A stretch of DNA of 64,000 nucleotides from Phycisphaerales bacterium (GCA_020847535.1 JADLBU010000063.1:1-64000), one strand, 5' to 3'; positions 1 to 8,881 are shown, counted from the stretch's first letter. Notes: generated from the sequence alone by a model not told the origin. Numbers and translations: made by a program.

Positions 1-100
1 ACGCCTCAGCAAAGACTACGAGTTCACTACCGCCAGCAGCGAGGCGATGATCTACATCTCCATGATCAACCTCATGCTCCACCGGTTGGCGCGAGGGTGA
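1..100 (+). CDS. IS5-type transposase, C-terminal fragment (runs in from outside the window)
   Basis: Reading from base 2, the frame gives 32 residues ending at a TGA at 98-100. The tail includes KDYEF, then SEAMIYISMINLMLHRL. This resembles the C-terminal end of DDE transposases of the IS5 group, which usually finish with a YEF...SEAMIYLAMIRLMLRRL-like helix. The rest of the gene lies upstream of the window, so completeness cannot be judged. No terminal inverted repeat was recognised between the stop and the next gene. The call rests on this short tail only. Confidence 0.6.
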   Translation, partial: RLSKDYEFTTASSEAMIYISMINLMLHRLARG

Positions 101-121
101 ACCGGCTTCTCACACAGGCTC

Positions 122-559
122 TTAGAGGTGCAGGTCGCCCGCGGCCTCAGGCTGGTACAGCACGCTCAGGATGTCGCACGAGCGCTCCTCGCCGCCAGGG
201 ACGCGGAACGTCACGCGCTGGCCGACGCGGCAGCCCAGCAGCGCCGCACCCAGGGGCGCGAGCACGGAGATATCCCCGTTCTCGGCATCGGCTTTCTCCG
301 GGAACACCAGCGTCATGGTCCACGTTCGCCGCCCGTCACGCAGACGGATGCGGGAGTTCATCGTGACCACATCCGGCGTCACCGCATCGGCGTCGAGCAC
401 CACTGCGCGGTCAAGCTCCGCCGAGAGCGTCGTGAGATACGGCCGATCACGGTCATCGGCACGAGCATTACTGCCCGACTCGGCGATGAGGGCGCGCAGC
501 CGCTCCATGTCCTGGTTCGTCACGTGGATCGTGCGGTCGTTGGCGATGTGAGTGTTCAT
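122..559 (-). CDS. rnk: Rnk-like / GreA-GreB C-terminal domain protein (nucleoside diphosphate kinase regulator family)
   Basis: A 145-residue protein whose C-terminal half has the FKBP-like GreA/GreB C-terminal pattern: VFPEKAD, then ISVLAPLGAALLGCRVGQ, ending in an LYQPEA segment. In this family the domain binds RNA polymerase near the secondary channel. The N-terminal half (MERLRALI, then LTTLSAELDRA) matches the short coiled coil of Rnk. I chose the ATG at 559 because AGGAAA lies just upstream; an in-frame codon 27 bases further up has no such site. It lies 48 bases downstream of glutamate dehydrogenase on the same strand and may be co-transcribed. The family call is solid; the role in this organism is unknown. 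Confidence 0.75.
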   Translation of the reverse strand: MNTHIANDRTIHVTNQDMERLRALIAESGSNARADDRDRPYLTTLSAELDRAVVLDADAVTPDVVTMNSRIRLRDGRRTWTMTLVFPEKADAENGDISVLAPLGAALLGCRVGQRVTFRVPGGEERSCDILSVLYQPEAAGDLHL

Positions 560-607
560 GGTGGTTTCCTGTACGAGCGCGGTCATTTGGGTCGGTCTCT
601 ACCTGGT

Positions 608-1951
608 TCAGGGGAAGATGCCGCGTTCGGCGTACACCTGCTCGATCCGGCGAAGGGCGACTGCGTACGCGGCGCTGCGCCAGTCGAGCGACTTCTCGGC
701 CGCCATCTCCTTGGTGCGGGCGTAGGCCCGCTCGAGGATCTCTTTCAGCCGCTGGTCCACCTCCGCGGCGTTCCACGCCGCGCCGCCGCGGTTCTGGAGC
801 CACTCGAAGTAGCTCACGATCACGCCGCCGGCGTTGCAGAGCACATCCGGCAGCACTGCGATGCTGCGCTCGGTGAGCACCGCATCTCCCTCGGTCGTCG
901 TCGGCCCGTTCGCGCCCTCGGCAACGAGCCGGACCTTGAGCAGGCGCGCCGTCTCGGCCGTCACCTGATCCTCGAGCGCGGCGGGGATGAACACGTCGGC
1001 CTCCGTGCCGAAGAAGGCCTCCCTGGAGATCGCCTGCGCGCCGGGGAAACCGGCGACTCCGCCCGTCTTCTTCACGTGCGTGGCGAGCGCATCGGCATCC
1101 AGCCCCTCTGCGGCGTGCGCCCGGATTGCACCGGTCGCGTCCTGCACCGCGAGCAACTTCGCGCCCTTGTCCTTCAGGATGCGGGCCGCCCACGACCCGA
1201 CCTTCCCGAAGCCCTGCACCGTGTACGTGAGATCGGAGATCTTGCAGCGGTTGTCCGGCGCCCACATCTCGATGAGGTCAACGACGCCCTGTCCGGTCGC
1301 CTTCTCGCGTCCCACCGAGCCGCCGGCGCTCACCGGCTTGCCGGTCACGACGGCCAGCGCGCGGTACCGCTCCTGCGGCGGCAGCGTGGCCGCGTAAGTG
1401 TCAACGATCCACGCCATGGTTCGGGCGTCGGTGTTGACGTCCGGCGCTGGTACGTCGTACCCGGGCCCGATGTTCGCGCCGAGGGCGTACACGAACCGGC
1501 GCGTCATCCGCTCGACCTCACGCCGGCTCAGTGTCGTGGGGTCTACCTGCACGCCGCCCTTGCCACCGCCGAAAGGAACATCCACCAGTGCGCACTTGAT
1601 CGTCATCCACGCCGCCAGGGCGCGCACCTCGTCAATACTGACGTCCGGGTGATAGCGGATGCCGCCCTTGAACGGCCCCAGCACGTTGTTATGCTGCACG
1701 CGGTAGCCGGAGAACATCTCGATGCGCCCGTCGTCCATCTTCACGGGGAACGTGACGCTCACCTCGCACGCGGGCGAAGCAAGGATCTTGCGGACCTCGG
1801 GCGCCAGGTCGATCGCTTCTGCCGCGCGGTCCATCTGCTCGCGCACGCGCTGGAAGAGCCGCGGCTGGTCGTCCGCACGCAGGGCCGCGGAAGCAGAATG
1901 GGGCGACGTGATCGGCCCGAGCGTGGCGGTGCCGTTGGCGAGGGTGGTCAT
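608..1951 (-). CDS. gdhA: NAD(P)-dependent glutamate dehydrogenase (Glu/Leu/Phe/Val dehydrogenase family)
   Basis: A 447-residue cytosolic enzyme that interconverts glutamate with 2-oxoglutarate and ammonia. The family signature is clear: GPFKGGIRYHPDV, the catalytic-lysine loop PFGGGKGGVQVDP, and a Rossmann segment VQGFGKVGSWAA. Late motifs include LVAEGANGPTT and LPDVLCNAGGVIVSYFEW. Length fits the 410-450-residue hexameric bacterial type. I set the start at 1951; the frame stays open for another 243 bases upstream, but that extension has no family similarity. A GGAG lies about 11 bases upstream of this ATG. The Rnk-like gene follows. Cofactor preference cannot be read confidently. Confidence 0.92.
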   Translation of the reverse strand: MTTLANGTATLGPITSPHSASAALRADDQPRLFQRVREQMDRAAEAIDLAPEVRKILASPACEVSVTFPVKMDDGRIEMFSGYRVQHNNVLGPFKGGIRYHPDVSIDEVRALAAWMTIKCALVDVPFGGGKGGVQVDPTTLSRREVERMTRRFVYALGANIGPGYDVPAPDVNTDARTMAWIVDTYAATLPPQERYRALAVVTGKPVSAGGSVGREKATGQGVVDLIEMWAPDNRCKISDLTYTVQGFGKVGSWAARILKDKGAKLLAVQDATGAIRAHAAEGLDADALATHVKKTGGVAGFPGAQAISREAFFGTEADVFIPAALEDQVTAETARLLKVRLVAEGANGPTTTEGDAVLTERSIAVLPDVLCNAGGVIVSYFEWLQNRGGAAWNAAEVDQRLKEILERAYARTKEMAAEKSLDWRSAAYAVALRRIEQVYAERGIFP

Positions 1952-2275
1952 GGCGAGGGGTCTCCGTGTTGAGTGGACGCCCATCAGATTGCAACCCGCG
2001 TGCCACGCAAGAACACCGGCGATGTGCTCTCTAGGCCGCGGCAACGCGGTTGGCGATGGAACCCGCGCGGGGAGAATCGAATCAGTGGGGCGTTTCGCCC
2101 CGGACGCCTTCCCGGGTGCTTTGCGCCCCAGGGCGAAGAACCGCTGGACCTCGGCTTCAGCAGTGGTCGCGGCCAGCCGCTCCCATCGCGTCAACCCCCG
2201 TTAGCCGGTCCTGAACGCTGCCGTTAGGACTGGCTCTGGGCTGCGTCGCGTGCCATCGCCCGTATCCTCATCCGC

Positions 2276-3802
2276 ATGCAGACGCACGTTCCACAGCCGG
2301 TTTCGCCGCCAGCGGTCAACGCGACCCGGCGGTGGAGGCTCGCGGTGGCGGCGGCGGCCGTGCTCGCCGCAACGCTCACGTACCTTGCCTTGCCGGGGGA
2401 TATGGGGGAACTTGGGCGGCGGGCGGTCGCGATCGCGGTCTTCGCGGCGGTGCTGTGGGCGACGGAGGCGATCCCGCTCTTCGCTGCATCGCTCAGCGTC
2501 GTCGGGTTGGAGATCCTGCTGCTCGCGCAGCGGGGAGGCGGGGGCGGGCTGGCCGGCACCGGCGATCTCAGTTACACTCGGTTCTTCGAGCCGTTCGCAT
2601 CGAGCACGGTCATCCTCTTTCTGGGCGGGTTCCTCCTGGCCGCGGCGGTGCGCAAGCACGGGCTCGACCGCGCGATCGCGTCGCGCCTGCTACGGCCGTT
2701 CGTCAGCGACTCGTACCGGCTGGTCATGGCCGTGATCCTGACGACGGGGTTCCTGTCGGTCTGGATCAGCAACACCGCGACAGCCGCGATGATGCTCGCG
2801 ATCGTGACGCCTCTGGCGCGTGACCCGGCCACGCCGCGCCGGCTGGCATCCGCGCTGGTGCTCGCGGTCGCGTTTGGCGCGAGCATCGGCGGGTTCATGA
2901 CGCCGGTGAGCACGCCGCCCAACGCGATCACCATCTCGCAGTTACGGACGATCGGCGTGGACATCACCTATGTCGAGTGGGTGCTCATGGCAGCGCCCCT
3001 CTCGGTGGGGATGCTGGTGGTCACCGGGCTGCTCTTGTGTGCGCTGATGCGCCCGCCGCGCCGGGTGGGCCTCACGACACTCCACCCGGGCGAGGCGGCC
3101 GGGCCTGACGGCGGCCTCGAAGAATCGGATCGTCTCTCGTGGCGCGCCTGGGCCACCGTCGTCGTCCTTCTTGCCGCTGTCGTCGCCTGGATGACCGGGC
3201 CGTGGCACGGGGTCGATGATGCGGCGGTCGCGCTCATCGCGGCCACGCTGCTGGCCGCGGTGGGCGTCCTCGACCGACGCGATGTGCGGTCGATCGACTG
3301 GGATGTGCTGCTGCTGATGTGGGGCGGCCTGGCGCTGGGCAACGGCCTGCACGTGACAGGCGTGCTCGAATACGTCGGCGGGCTGCCCTTGCTACAGCAC
3401 GCGGAAGGATGGGCGTTGGCCCTCATGGTGATCGCGGGCGGCATGGTCTTCGCGACGTTCATGAGCAACACCGCCGCCGCCAACATTCTGGTGCCGCTGG
3501 CCATCGCCCTCTCGATGGGGAGTTCCGCCGCGGTGACTGGAACAGCGGTCACGCCCGGCGCTGCCGCGGAGGATACGGCCGCGGCGGCGTGCCTCGCCGT
3601 CCTCGCGGGGCTGACCGTCAGCTTTGCGGTGTCGATGCCGATCTCGACGCCGCCCAACGCGATGGCCTACGCCACCGGCCTGGTCTCCTCGCGCGAGATG
3701 ATCCGCGTCGGCCTGCTCGTCTCGCTTATCGCCGTGGGCGTGCTGATGGCGGGGTACCTGTGGGTGCTGCCGTGGGTGATTGGGGGGATGGGGACGCGGT
3801 GA
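2276..3802 (+). CDS. SLC13/DASS-family sodium-coupled anion (dicarboxylate/sulfate) symporter
   Basis: A 508-residue polytopic inner-membrane protein with about a dozen hydrophobic segments. Two repeat-related signatures of the divalent anion:Na+ symporter family are present: SNTATAAMM with STPPNAIT in the first half, and SNTAAANI with STPPNAMAY in the second. In structurally known members these SNT motifs form the sodium and carboxylate sites. A Gly-rich loop of about 20 residues between TM2 and TM3 is locally odd. The gene is convergent with the sigma54 activator at 3827 and only 24 bases separate them. Substrate (C4-dicarboxylate, citrate or sulfate) cannot be assigned. Confidence 0.88.
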   Translation: MQTHVPQPVSPPAVNATRRWRLAVAAAAVLAATLTYLALPGDMGELGRRAVAIAVFAAVLWATEAIPLFAASLSVVGLEILLLAQRGGGGGLAGTGDLSYTRFFEPFASSTVILFLGGFLLAAAVRKHGLDRAIASRLLRPFVSDSYRLVMAVILTTGFLSVWISNTATAAMMLAIVTPLARDPATPRRLASALVLAVAFGASIGGFMTPVSTPPNAITISQLRTIGVDITYVEWVLMAAPLSVGMLVVTGLLLCALMRPPRRVGLTTLHPGEAAGPDGGLEESDRLSWRAWATVVVLLAAVVAWMTGPWHGVDDAAVALIAATLLAAVGVLDRRDVRSIDWDVLLLMWGGLALGNGLHVTGVLEYVGGLPLLQHAEGWALALMVIAGGMVFATFMSNTAAANILVPLAIALSMGSSAAVTGTAVTPGAAAEDTAAAACLAVLAGLTVSFAVSMPISTPPNAMAYATGLVSSREMIRVGLLVSLIAVGVLMAGYLWVLPWVIGGMGTR

Positions 3803-3826
3803 TGGTGCCGGTTCAACACGCGACAA

Positions 3827-5239
3827 TCAAGGGGTGTCCGCCCGATCTCCTTTGCCTCCCGAGTCGCCGGCCACTTTCAGCTTCTCCCGCAGCGACTTGC
3901 GGTCGATCCCGAGGATCGCCGCGGCCTTGGTCTTGTTCCCACCGACGCTCTCGAGCACGGCGCGGATGTGTCCGACCTCGACCTCGCGAAGCGTGCGGGG
4001 ACGCTCTCCGACGGACGCGGTTCCCCCCGCCGGGCGGAGCGATCCGCCGGAGGGAGTCGCGATCACGTACCGCATGACGGTCGGGAGGTCCACGGTGTCG
4101 ATCACGCCTGCATCGGCGAAGATCACCAGCCGCTGAACGAGGTTCTGCAGCTCCCGCACGTTCCCGGGCCAGGAATAGCGCCGCAGCGCCTCGATCGCGG
4201 CGTCGGTGGGACGCGGCGCGGGCACGGAGTCCTGCTCCGCCGCGGAGGCGAGAAAGTGCCGGAACAGCAGCACCGCGTCTTCCTCCCGCTCGCGCAGCGG
4301 CGGGAGCTCGATCGGCAGGACATGCAGACGGAAGAACAGATCCTCGCGGAACTTCCCGTCGCGAGCCAGTCCCTCCAGATCCTTGTTCGTCGCCGCGATC
4401 ACGCGGACATCGACGGCCCGGGGCCGATCGGCGCCCACGGCGTGGACGGTCTTCTCCTGGAGCGCCCGCAGCAGTTTCGCCTGCGCGATCGGCGAGAGTT
4501 CCGCGACCTCGTCCAGGAAGAGCGTTCCACCCTCGGCGGCAACGAAGAAGCCGTCCCGGGCCGCGGCCGCCCCGGTGAACGCGCCCTTGGCATGCCCGAA
4601 CAGTTCGCTTTCGATGAGCGTCTCGGGGATGGCGGCGCAGTTCACGGCGAGGAACGCGGCCGAAGCTCGCGGGCCGCGGTAGTGAATCGCCCGTGCGACC
4701 AGTTCCTTCCCCGTACCGCTCTCGCCGGTGATGAGCACCGGGACGCCGGTGTTGGCGGCGCGGCCGATCAGACGATACACGCGCTGCATCGCGGCGGATG
4801 TCCCGATCAGGCCATCGGGCGCTTCCAGCGGTCCGGGGTCGTCGATGTCTCGTCTGTGACGCACCCGTTCGAGCGCGGTGCGCACGGCGTGCCGAAGTTC
4901 GTCTTCGGAGAATGGTTTGGGAAGGTAGTCGTCCACGCCCTCCCGCATCGCAGAGACGGCGCCCCCGACGGTCGCGAACCCGGTGACCATGATGATGCCC
5001 GTCCCGCGGCAATGGTCACGGACATGGCGGACGAGTTCCATCCCGTCCGCCCCGGGCATGCGCATGTCGGTGACGACCAGGTCGATCGGCTCCCGTCCAA
5101 GGACCTCGAGCGCCGCGGCGACATTCGCCGCCGAACGAACCTGGTGCCCTTCGGCACGCAAATTCCGATCCAGCACTTCACGAGTGCCGGGCGAATCATC
5201 AACCACAAGGATGCGTGCCGAATCTGTTGTCACGTTCAA
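3827..5239 (-). CDS. Sigma54-dependent response regulator (NtrC family)
   Basis: A 470-residue transcription activator in three parts. An N-terminal receiver has the acidic pocket D14/D15, phospho-acceptor D58 and a YLPKPF lysine loop. A central AAA+ domain has Walker A GESGTGKE at 172-179 and the sigma54-contacting GAFTGA loop at 219-224. A C-terminal Fis-type helix-turn-helix spans roughly residues 414-455, including NKTKAAAILGIDRKSL. All key residues are present, so it should be an active, phosphorylation-controlled enhancer-binding protein. It lies 9 bases downstream of the histidine kinase gene, its probable partner. Targets are unknown; no -24/-12 promoter was recognised nearby. Confidence 0.93.
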   Translation of the reverse strand: MNVTTDSARILVVDDSPGTREVLDRNLRAEGHQVRSAANVAAALEVLGREPIDLVVTDMRMPGADGMELVRHVRDHCRGTGIIMVTGFATVGGAVSAMREGVDDYLPKPFSEDELRHAVRTALERVRHRRDIDDPGPLEAPDGLIGTSAAMQRVYRLIGRAANTGVPVLITGESGTGKELVARAIHYRGPRASAAFLAVNCAAIPETLIESELFGHAKGAFTGAAAARDGFFVAAEGGTLFLDEVAELSPIAQAKLLRALQEKTVHAVGADRPRAVDVRVIAATNKDLEGLARDGKFREDLFFRLHVLPIELPPLREREEDAVLLFRHFLASAAEQDSVPAPRPTDAAIEALRRYSWPGNVRELQNLVQRLVIFADAGVIDTVDLPTVMRYVIATPSGGSLRPAGGTASVGERPRTLREVEVGHIRAVLESVGGNKTKAAAILGIDRKSLREKLKVAGDSGGKGDRADTP

Positions 5240-5248
5240 TAAACCTCT

Positions 5249-6466
5249 TCAAGACGGTGGTCCGGCGCGGACAGGCAACCTCACCCGAAAGATGCTCCCA
5301 CGCCCGGGCTCCGAGTCCACCTCGATGCTTCCTCCGTGCCCGGTGACAATCCCCTGCACCACGGCGAGCCCGAGCCCTGTTCCCTGGCCCACATCCTTGG
5401 TTGTGAAGAACGGGTCAAAGACGCGACGCAGTACTTCTGGCGTCATCCCCGAACCCGTGTCGGCCACGATGAGAATGATCGAGTCGTTCTCGGCTGTGGT
5501 CCGCACGGTGATGACGCCAGCGACGGTAATCGCCTGCATGGCGTTGATGACCAAGTTGGTCACCACCTGACGGACCTGCACCGGGTCGGCCTCAATGTCG
5601 GGGAGCCCGGCTTGGAACTCGCGAGCAAAGCGGATGCCCGGGTTCTCACACCCGGCTTCGAGCAGGAACATCGCTTCGTCGACGACCGCGTTCAGTGCCG
5701 TCGGTTGCTTGGAAGCGGGCGCTTGCCGAGCGAACACAAGCAGCTTGCGGATGATCTCGCGCCCATGAAGCGATGCCTGTACGATCCTCCCGAGATCGGT
5801 GCGGACCTGCTCGGGTACACCCGGCACTTTGAGCGAGAGCTGCGCGAACCCGAGGATGTTTCCGAGCGGCTCGTTGAGTTCGTGCGCGACGCCCGCCGCG
5901 AGCTGCCCAATCGTCGCGAGCCGGTCGGTGTGGCGGAGCTGCGCCTCCATGTGCGACCGCCGCTGCTCGGCCTCGATGCTCTCGACGAACACACCGACAT
6001 GGCGTGCAACCGTCTCGATCAGTGAACGCTCCTCGGCGAGGAACGGGTCACCGCCATCGCCAACCGACTCGGTTTCGGAAGCGTCACGCCGGCCCTCGAC
6101 ATATCCGAGCGTGATGTGGCCTCTGCGGACTCCGGCAACGACGAGGCCACTCGTGATCCGCGGCACATCCCGGGCTTCCGCGCCGTCGAAGCAGGGCGAT
6201 GCCACTTCCAGATCGTCCAAACGCAGCCACGCGCCCGTGCGTTCCGGAAACCGGCAGGCGCCGGGGAGCATCGCGACGATCCGCTGCACACACTCGCGGA
6301 GCGACCCCCTGTGCTCGACGAACGCGGCGGCCACCTCGTACAAGCACGTCAGTTCCTTGACCCGCTCGCGCAGGTCGCCCGCCGCGTCGCCCGCGTGGTC
6401 AGCGCGAGCCGAGCCTGGATCCGATGGTCTGGAATTGGACGGGGACACGCTCCAAGGACTCCTCAT
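5249..6466 (-). CDS. Soluble sensor histidine kinase with GAF-like input domain
   Basis: A 405-residue kinase without any obvious membrane segment. Residues 35-170 look GAF-like, with a helical lead-in (VKELTCLYEVAAAF). The dimerisation/phosphoacceptor helix follows, with H195 in AAGVAHELNEPLGN. An HATPase_c domain has NLVINAMQAI (N box), ADTGSGM (G1) and GTGLGLAVVQGI (G2). This is NtrB-like architecture and it pairs with the sigma54 activator 9 bases downstream. Being cytosolic, it probably reads an internal signal. The ATG at 6466 fits the start; the upstream region shows no clear promoter. Confidence 0.9.
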   Translation of the reverse strand: MRSPWSVSPSNSRPSDPGSARADHAGDAAGDLRERVKELTCLYEVAAAFVEHRGSLRECVQRIVAMLPGACRFPERTGAWLRLDDLEVASPCFDGAEARDVPRITSGLVVAGVRRGHITLGYVEGRRDASETESVGDGGDPFLAEERSLIETVARHVGVFVESIEAEQRRSHMEAQLRHTDRLATIGQLAAGVAHELNEPLGNILGFAQLSLKVPGVPEQVRTDLGRIVQASLHGREIIRKLLVFARQAPASKQPTALNAVVDEAMFLLEAGCENPGIRFAREFQAGLPDIEADPVQVRQVVTNLVINAMQAITVAGVITVRTTAENDSIILIVADTGSGMTPEVLRRVFDPFFTTKDVGQGTGLGLAVVQGIVTGHGGSIEVDSEPGRGSIFRVRLPVRAGPPS

Positions 6467-6525
6467 TGCGATTCGAGCAGTTTAGGGGTGGCTCGCGGAG
6501 TTGGCACGTTCTGCGCATTCCGCGT

Positions 6526-6767
6526 TCATTCGCCGATAGCCGCTCGCAGAGGCGCGATCATGCGAGGCGCACCGAGGAATAGCCACGCGGCGGGCACAAG
6601 CCCGACCGACACGGCAAAATCGACCCAGCAGAAGATCCGGAACTCCCACCCCCCGTCCAACGCCTGGTCTCCGCGCCGCGGAACTCCGTGAGCGTAAGGG
6701 CGCGTGTCGGCGGGGCGCTCGCGGGATTTTCGACGTGAATGACGGGGTGGTTTGTGGCATCAGTCAT
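6526..6767 (-). pseudogene. Small membrane protein gene, apparently frameshifted at a run of six C/G
   Basis: Read on the minus strand from the ATG at 6767, the frame encodes MTDATNHPVIHVENP and continues to a WTGG at the G6 run (6649-6654). One extra G there would join it to another frame reading WEFRIFCWVDFAVSVGL, then VPAAWLFLGAPRMIAPLRAAIGE and a TGA at 6526. The joined product would be 80 residues with one hydrophobic helix. Neither frame alone looks like a complete protein. This could be a decayed gene, a homopolymer sequencing error, or chance. No family is recognised. Confidence 0.35.
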
Positions 6768-6866
6768 GACCCGGCTCATCCTCTCAGTCATCACGCTGGC
6801 AACCAAGGCAACGCGAACCCCGGCATCGGGAGCGATGCCGGGGCTCACGCCGTGCGGCACGGATGG

Positions 6867-7106
6867 TCAGGCCTTCAGCGCCGACAGGTCCGCGCCGTGA
6901 TTGATGTGGAACGCCTGATCTCCGATGACCAAGGCCGGAACCGACTTCACGCCCGCGCGTTCGGCCTCGGTCACGCGGCCCTTCTGCTGGCCGAGGTGGA
7001 CGATCTCAACGTCGTACTTCGAATGATCCAGCCCCTCGGCGACGGTGCGCTCCGCCGCGACACAGACGGGGCAGCCCGCGTGATAGAATATGGCCTTCAT
7101 GCTCAT
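6867..7106 (-). CDS. Glutaredoxin/thioredoxin-like small redox protein
   Basis: A 79-residue single-domain protein with a redox CxxC (C12-PV-C15) in the FYHAGCPVC context and a cis-proline loop VKSVPALVIG, as in glutaredoxin-fold proteins. It probably reduces disulfides or mixed disulfides in the cytosol. The start at 7106 has AAGGAG seven bases upstream. An alternative ATG at 7112 overlaps the stop codon of the MarR gene as ATGA. Either way translation is coupled to the regulator, so the two form one operon. The pairing suggests a thiol- or oxidant-responsive unit. Confidence 0.78.
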   Translation of the reverse strand: MSMKAIFYHAGCPVCVAAERTVAEGLDHSKYDVEIVHLGQQKGRVTEAERAGVKSVPALVIGDQAFHINHGADLSALKA

Positions 7107-7108
7107 GG

Positions 7109-7876
7109 TCATGCTCCTTTCGTGGATGAGGAAACAGTCTGGCGTGACTTCGATACACCGGCCCCGGGATGCGCACGCCCCGCATCCCCCGGGCATTGAC
7201 GATCCAGCGGCCGGCCGTTGACAAAGACATCCCAGAGCCGTGACCGCTCCTGTTCTCCGGCCGGCTCCATCTCGCCGCAGTCGATGCGCAGGTCGGCATC
7301 ACCGATCGGAGCCTCAATGAACAGGCAGTGGTGCGGCTTGGACCGGCCGGGGTGCTCGTTGGGGCTGAAGAACCGGCAGCCTACGCACATCCGCGCTGTC
7401 GGCACCAGACCCCGCCCTTCCATGGTGCGAACCATGCCGATCAGGCCGCGCAGCAGCGTGGCACGTTCCGCCTCGGGCATCGCCTCAACGGCGTCCACGA
7501 TCACCTCCGACCATTCGGACGCCACGGATGCCTCGCGCACTCCGCGAGGCGTCAATCTCAGTATTACGGCACGTCCATCGGCCTCGTCGGCCTCCTTGCG
7601 GAGCAGTCCTTTGCTGACGAGCGCTCCCACCGCCTCGCTCGCCGTTCCCATCGTGACGGCCATCTGTTCCGCGACCGCCTTCACACCCAACCTGTCTGGC
7701 ACGCGGCTGCCCGCGACGATCGCCAGGATCTGCGATTGCGTCGGTGTCAGTCCGCGCCGGCCCGACGCCTCCCACTGCGCATGACGGAACACCAACGCGA
7801 CCTTCGAGAGCCCGGCGACGACGCGCTGGCCCGTGGTCAGGTCGGCAGTTGAGGATGACGGAGCCCCTCGCGGCAT
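7109..7876 (-). CDS. MarR-family transcriptional regulator with C-terminal four-cysteine extension
   Basis: A 255-residue protein. Residues 15-155 are a MarR winged helix-turn-helix, with LTPTQSQILAIV, the recognition region VKAVAEQMAVTMGTASEAV, and a wing ending in LRLTPRG. After the DNA-binding domain come four cysteines (C164, C167, C184, C200) in RMCVGCRFF, PHHCLF and LRIDCGE contexts, plus H182/H183. Most MarR proteins end near 150 residues, so this tail is extra. Its spacing suggests zinc or Fe-S binding, which is inference. The gene appears to be transcribed without a leader from a promoter containing a dyad, which suggests autoregulation. The glutaredoxin-like gene is coupled downstream. 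Confidence 0.82.
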   Translation of the reverse strand: MPRGAPSSSTADLTTGQRVVAGLSKVALVFRHAQWEASGRRGLTPTQSQILAIVAGSRVPDRLGVKAVAEQMAVTMGTASEAVGALVSKGLLRKEADEADGRAVILRLTPRGVREASVASEWSEVIVDAVEAMPEAERATLLRGLIGMVRTMEGRGLVPTARMCVGCRFFSPNEHPGRSKPHHCLFIEAPIGDADLRIDCGEMEPAGEQERSRLWDVFVNGRPLDRQCPGDAGRAHPGAGVSKSRQTVSSSTKGA

Positions 7877-7881
7877 GTCAT

Positions 7882-7911
7882 ATACTATGGAGTCCGAAGT
7901 ATCTGGGTCAA
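7882..7911 (-). promoter_or_regulatory. Promoter and probable operator of the MarR-glutaredoxin operon
   Basis: On the minus strand TTGACC (7906-7911) and TAGTAT (7882-7887) are spaced by 18 bases. The predicted transcription start falls at about 7875-7876, on the ATG itself, so the message would be leaderless. An imperfect dyad of two 9-base arms, ATACTTCGG and CCATAGTAT with a 3-base centre (7882-7902), covers the spacer and -10. That is the usual place and shape for a MarR operator, so the regulator probably represses itself. Confidence 0.6.
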
Positions 7912-7952
7912 GACAAAACTACCGGGGTGCAACCAGGCAGGATGTCGAATGA

Positions 7953-8351
7953 CTAGCGCTTCCGGCGCGGGGCCGTCCTTGCCAGCAGCGCCTCGCGCAG
8001 CAGGATCGCGTGGTTCTGTTCCGCGTCCTTCGTGCCGTAGAGCAGCGTCACACCCTTGCCGCCACGCCTGATATGCTCGCGCACGGTCGCGCGAAGTTCA
8101 GCCAGGGTCGGGTTGTCGGTGAGCTCGGCCTTGTACCGTGCGCGGAACTCGGGCCAACGAGTGAGATCCTTGTGGTACCAGCGACGCAGCTCCGTGGACG
8201 GTGCGACCTCTTTCATCCAGAGGTCTACGCTGGCCTTCTCCTTGCTCAGGCCGCGGGGCCAGAGGCGGTCCACGAGCACGCGAAAGCCGTCGCCGGGCGC
8301 CGGCGCGTCGTAGACGCGCTTGAGCCGCACCTTGTCGCGGACCGTGCTCAT
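7953..8351 (-). CDS. DUF488 family protein
   Basis: A 132-residue protein with the DUF488 core: RVLVDRLWPRGLSKEKA near the N-terminus, then WYHKD, RWPEFRARYKAEL and VTLLYGTKD. Family function is not established. The ATG at 8351 is preceded by GGAGAG about seven bases away and overlaps the stop of the upstream AhpD-like gene by four bases (ATGA), so the two are translationally coupled. The frame is open well upstream, but that part is antisense-like and lacks similarity. Confidence 0.8.
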   Translation of the reverse strand: MSTVRDKVRLKRVYDAPAPGDGFRVLVDRLWPRGLSKEKASVDLWMKEVAPSTELRRWYHKDLTRWPEFRARYKAELTDNPTLAELRATVREHIRRGGKGVTLLYGTKDAEQNHAILLREALLARTAPRRKR

Positions 8352-8698
8352 GGGCGGCTCTCCGGGTCGCTCGCCTCGTTGATCGCCGCAAGCATGACGT
8401 TTGAGTGCGCATACGCGCCGCCGGCTCGCATCTCCGCAGCGACCCACGCGGCCTCCATCAACTCCTGCGGCGTCGCGCCGGCACGTAGGGCCGCCTTGGT
8501 ATGCGCACGGATGCACTGATGGCATTGGGTCGCGTGTGCCACGGCGACCGCGATGATCTGCTTAGTTTTATGGTCGAGCGCTCCATCGGCAAAGACCTTT
8601 CCCTGGAACGTCTGGAACGCCGCGGTTGCATCGGGCGTGAGTTCGCGCCGCTGCACCGCCAGCGCCTTGAGCGTTTGCGGATCGGTCAGATCGGACAT
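8348..8698 (-). CDS. AhpD-like / carboxymuconolactone decarboxylase family protein
   Basis: A 116-residue helical protein with the CMD/AhpD active-site signature: C59 and C62 in HATQCHQCIRAHTKAAL, then GATPQELMEAAWVAAEMRAGG. In AhpD relatives the CxxC pair gives peroxidase or disulfide reductase activity. AAGGAGG sits six bases before the ATG, a strong ribosome site. It is the first gene of a two-gene operon with the DUF488 protein. Together with the neighbouring MarR-glutaredoxin unit it makes a small redox-flavoured island next to IS630 debris. Confidence 0.85.
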   Translation of the reverse strand: MSDLTDPQTLKALAVQRRELTPDATAAFQTFQGKVFADGALDHKTKQIIAVAVAHATQCHQCIRAHTKAALRAGATPQELMEAAWVAAEMRAGGAYAHSNVMLAAINEASDPESRP

Positions 8699-8881
8699 GG
8701 CGGGCCTCCTTTACTTGCACAGATGGCGGCGGATGGTGCAGCCGCGACAGATCGTACTGAGCCCGATCCGGCATGGGGTGCTGCTGTCCGCAATTATCCC
8801 CTGTTGTCCAGCTGCGTGAATCGCGGTTGAGGCTTGTAACCAATCCGCCGCTCGCGGCTCTGGAATGGCATGGTGGTTTCC

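Noticed and set aside
128-1972. A 614-codon open frame on the plus strand over glutamate dehydrogenase
   Set aside because: Antisense shadow of a clear gene; Arg/His/Gly-rich text with no domain.
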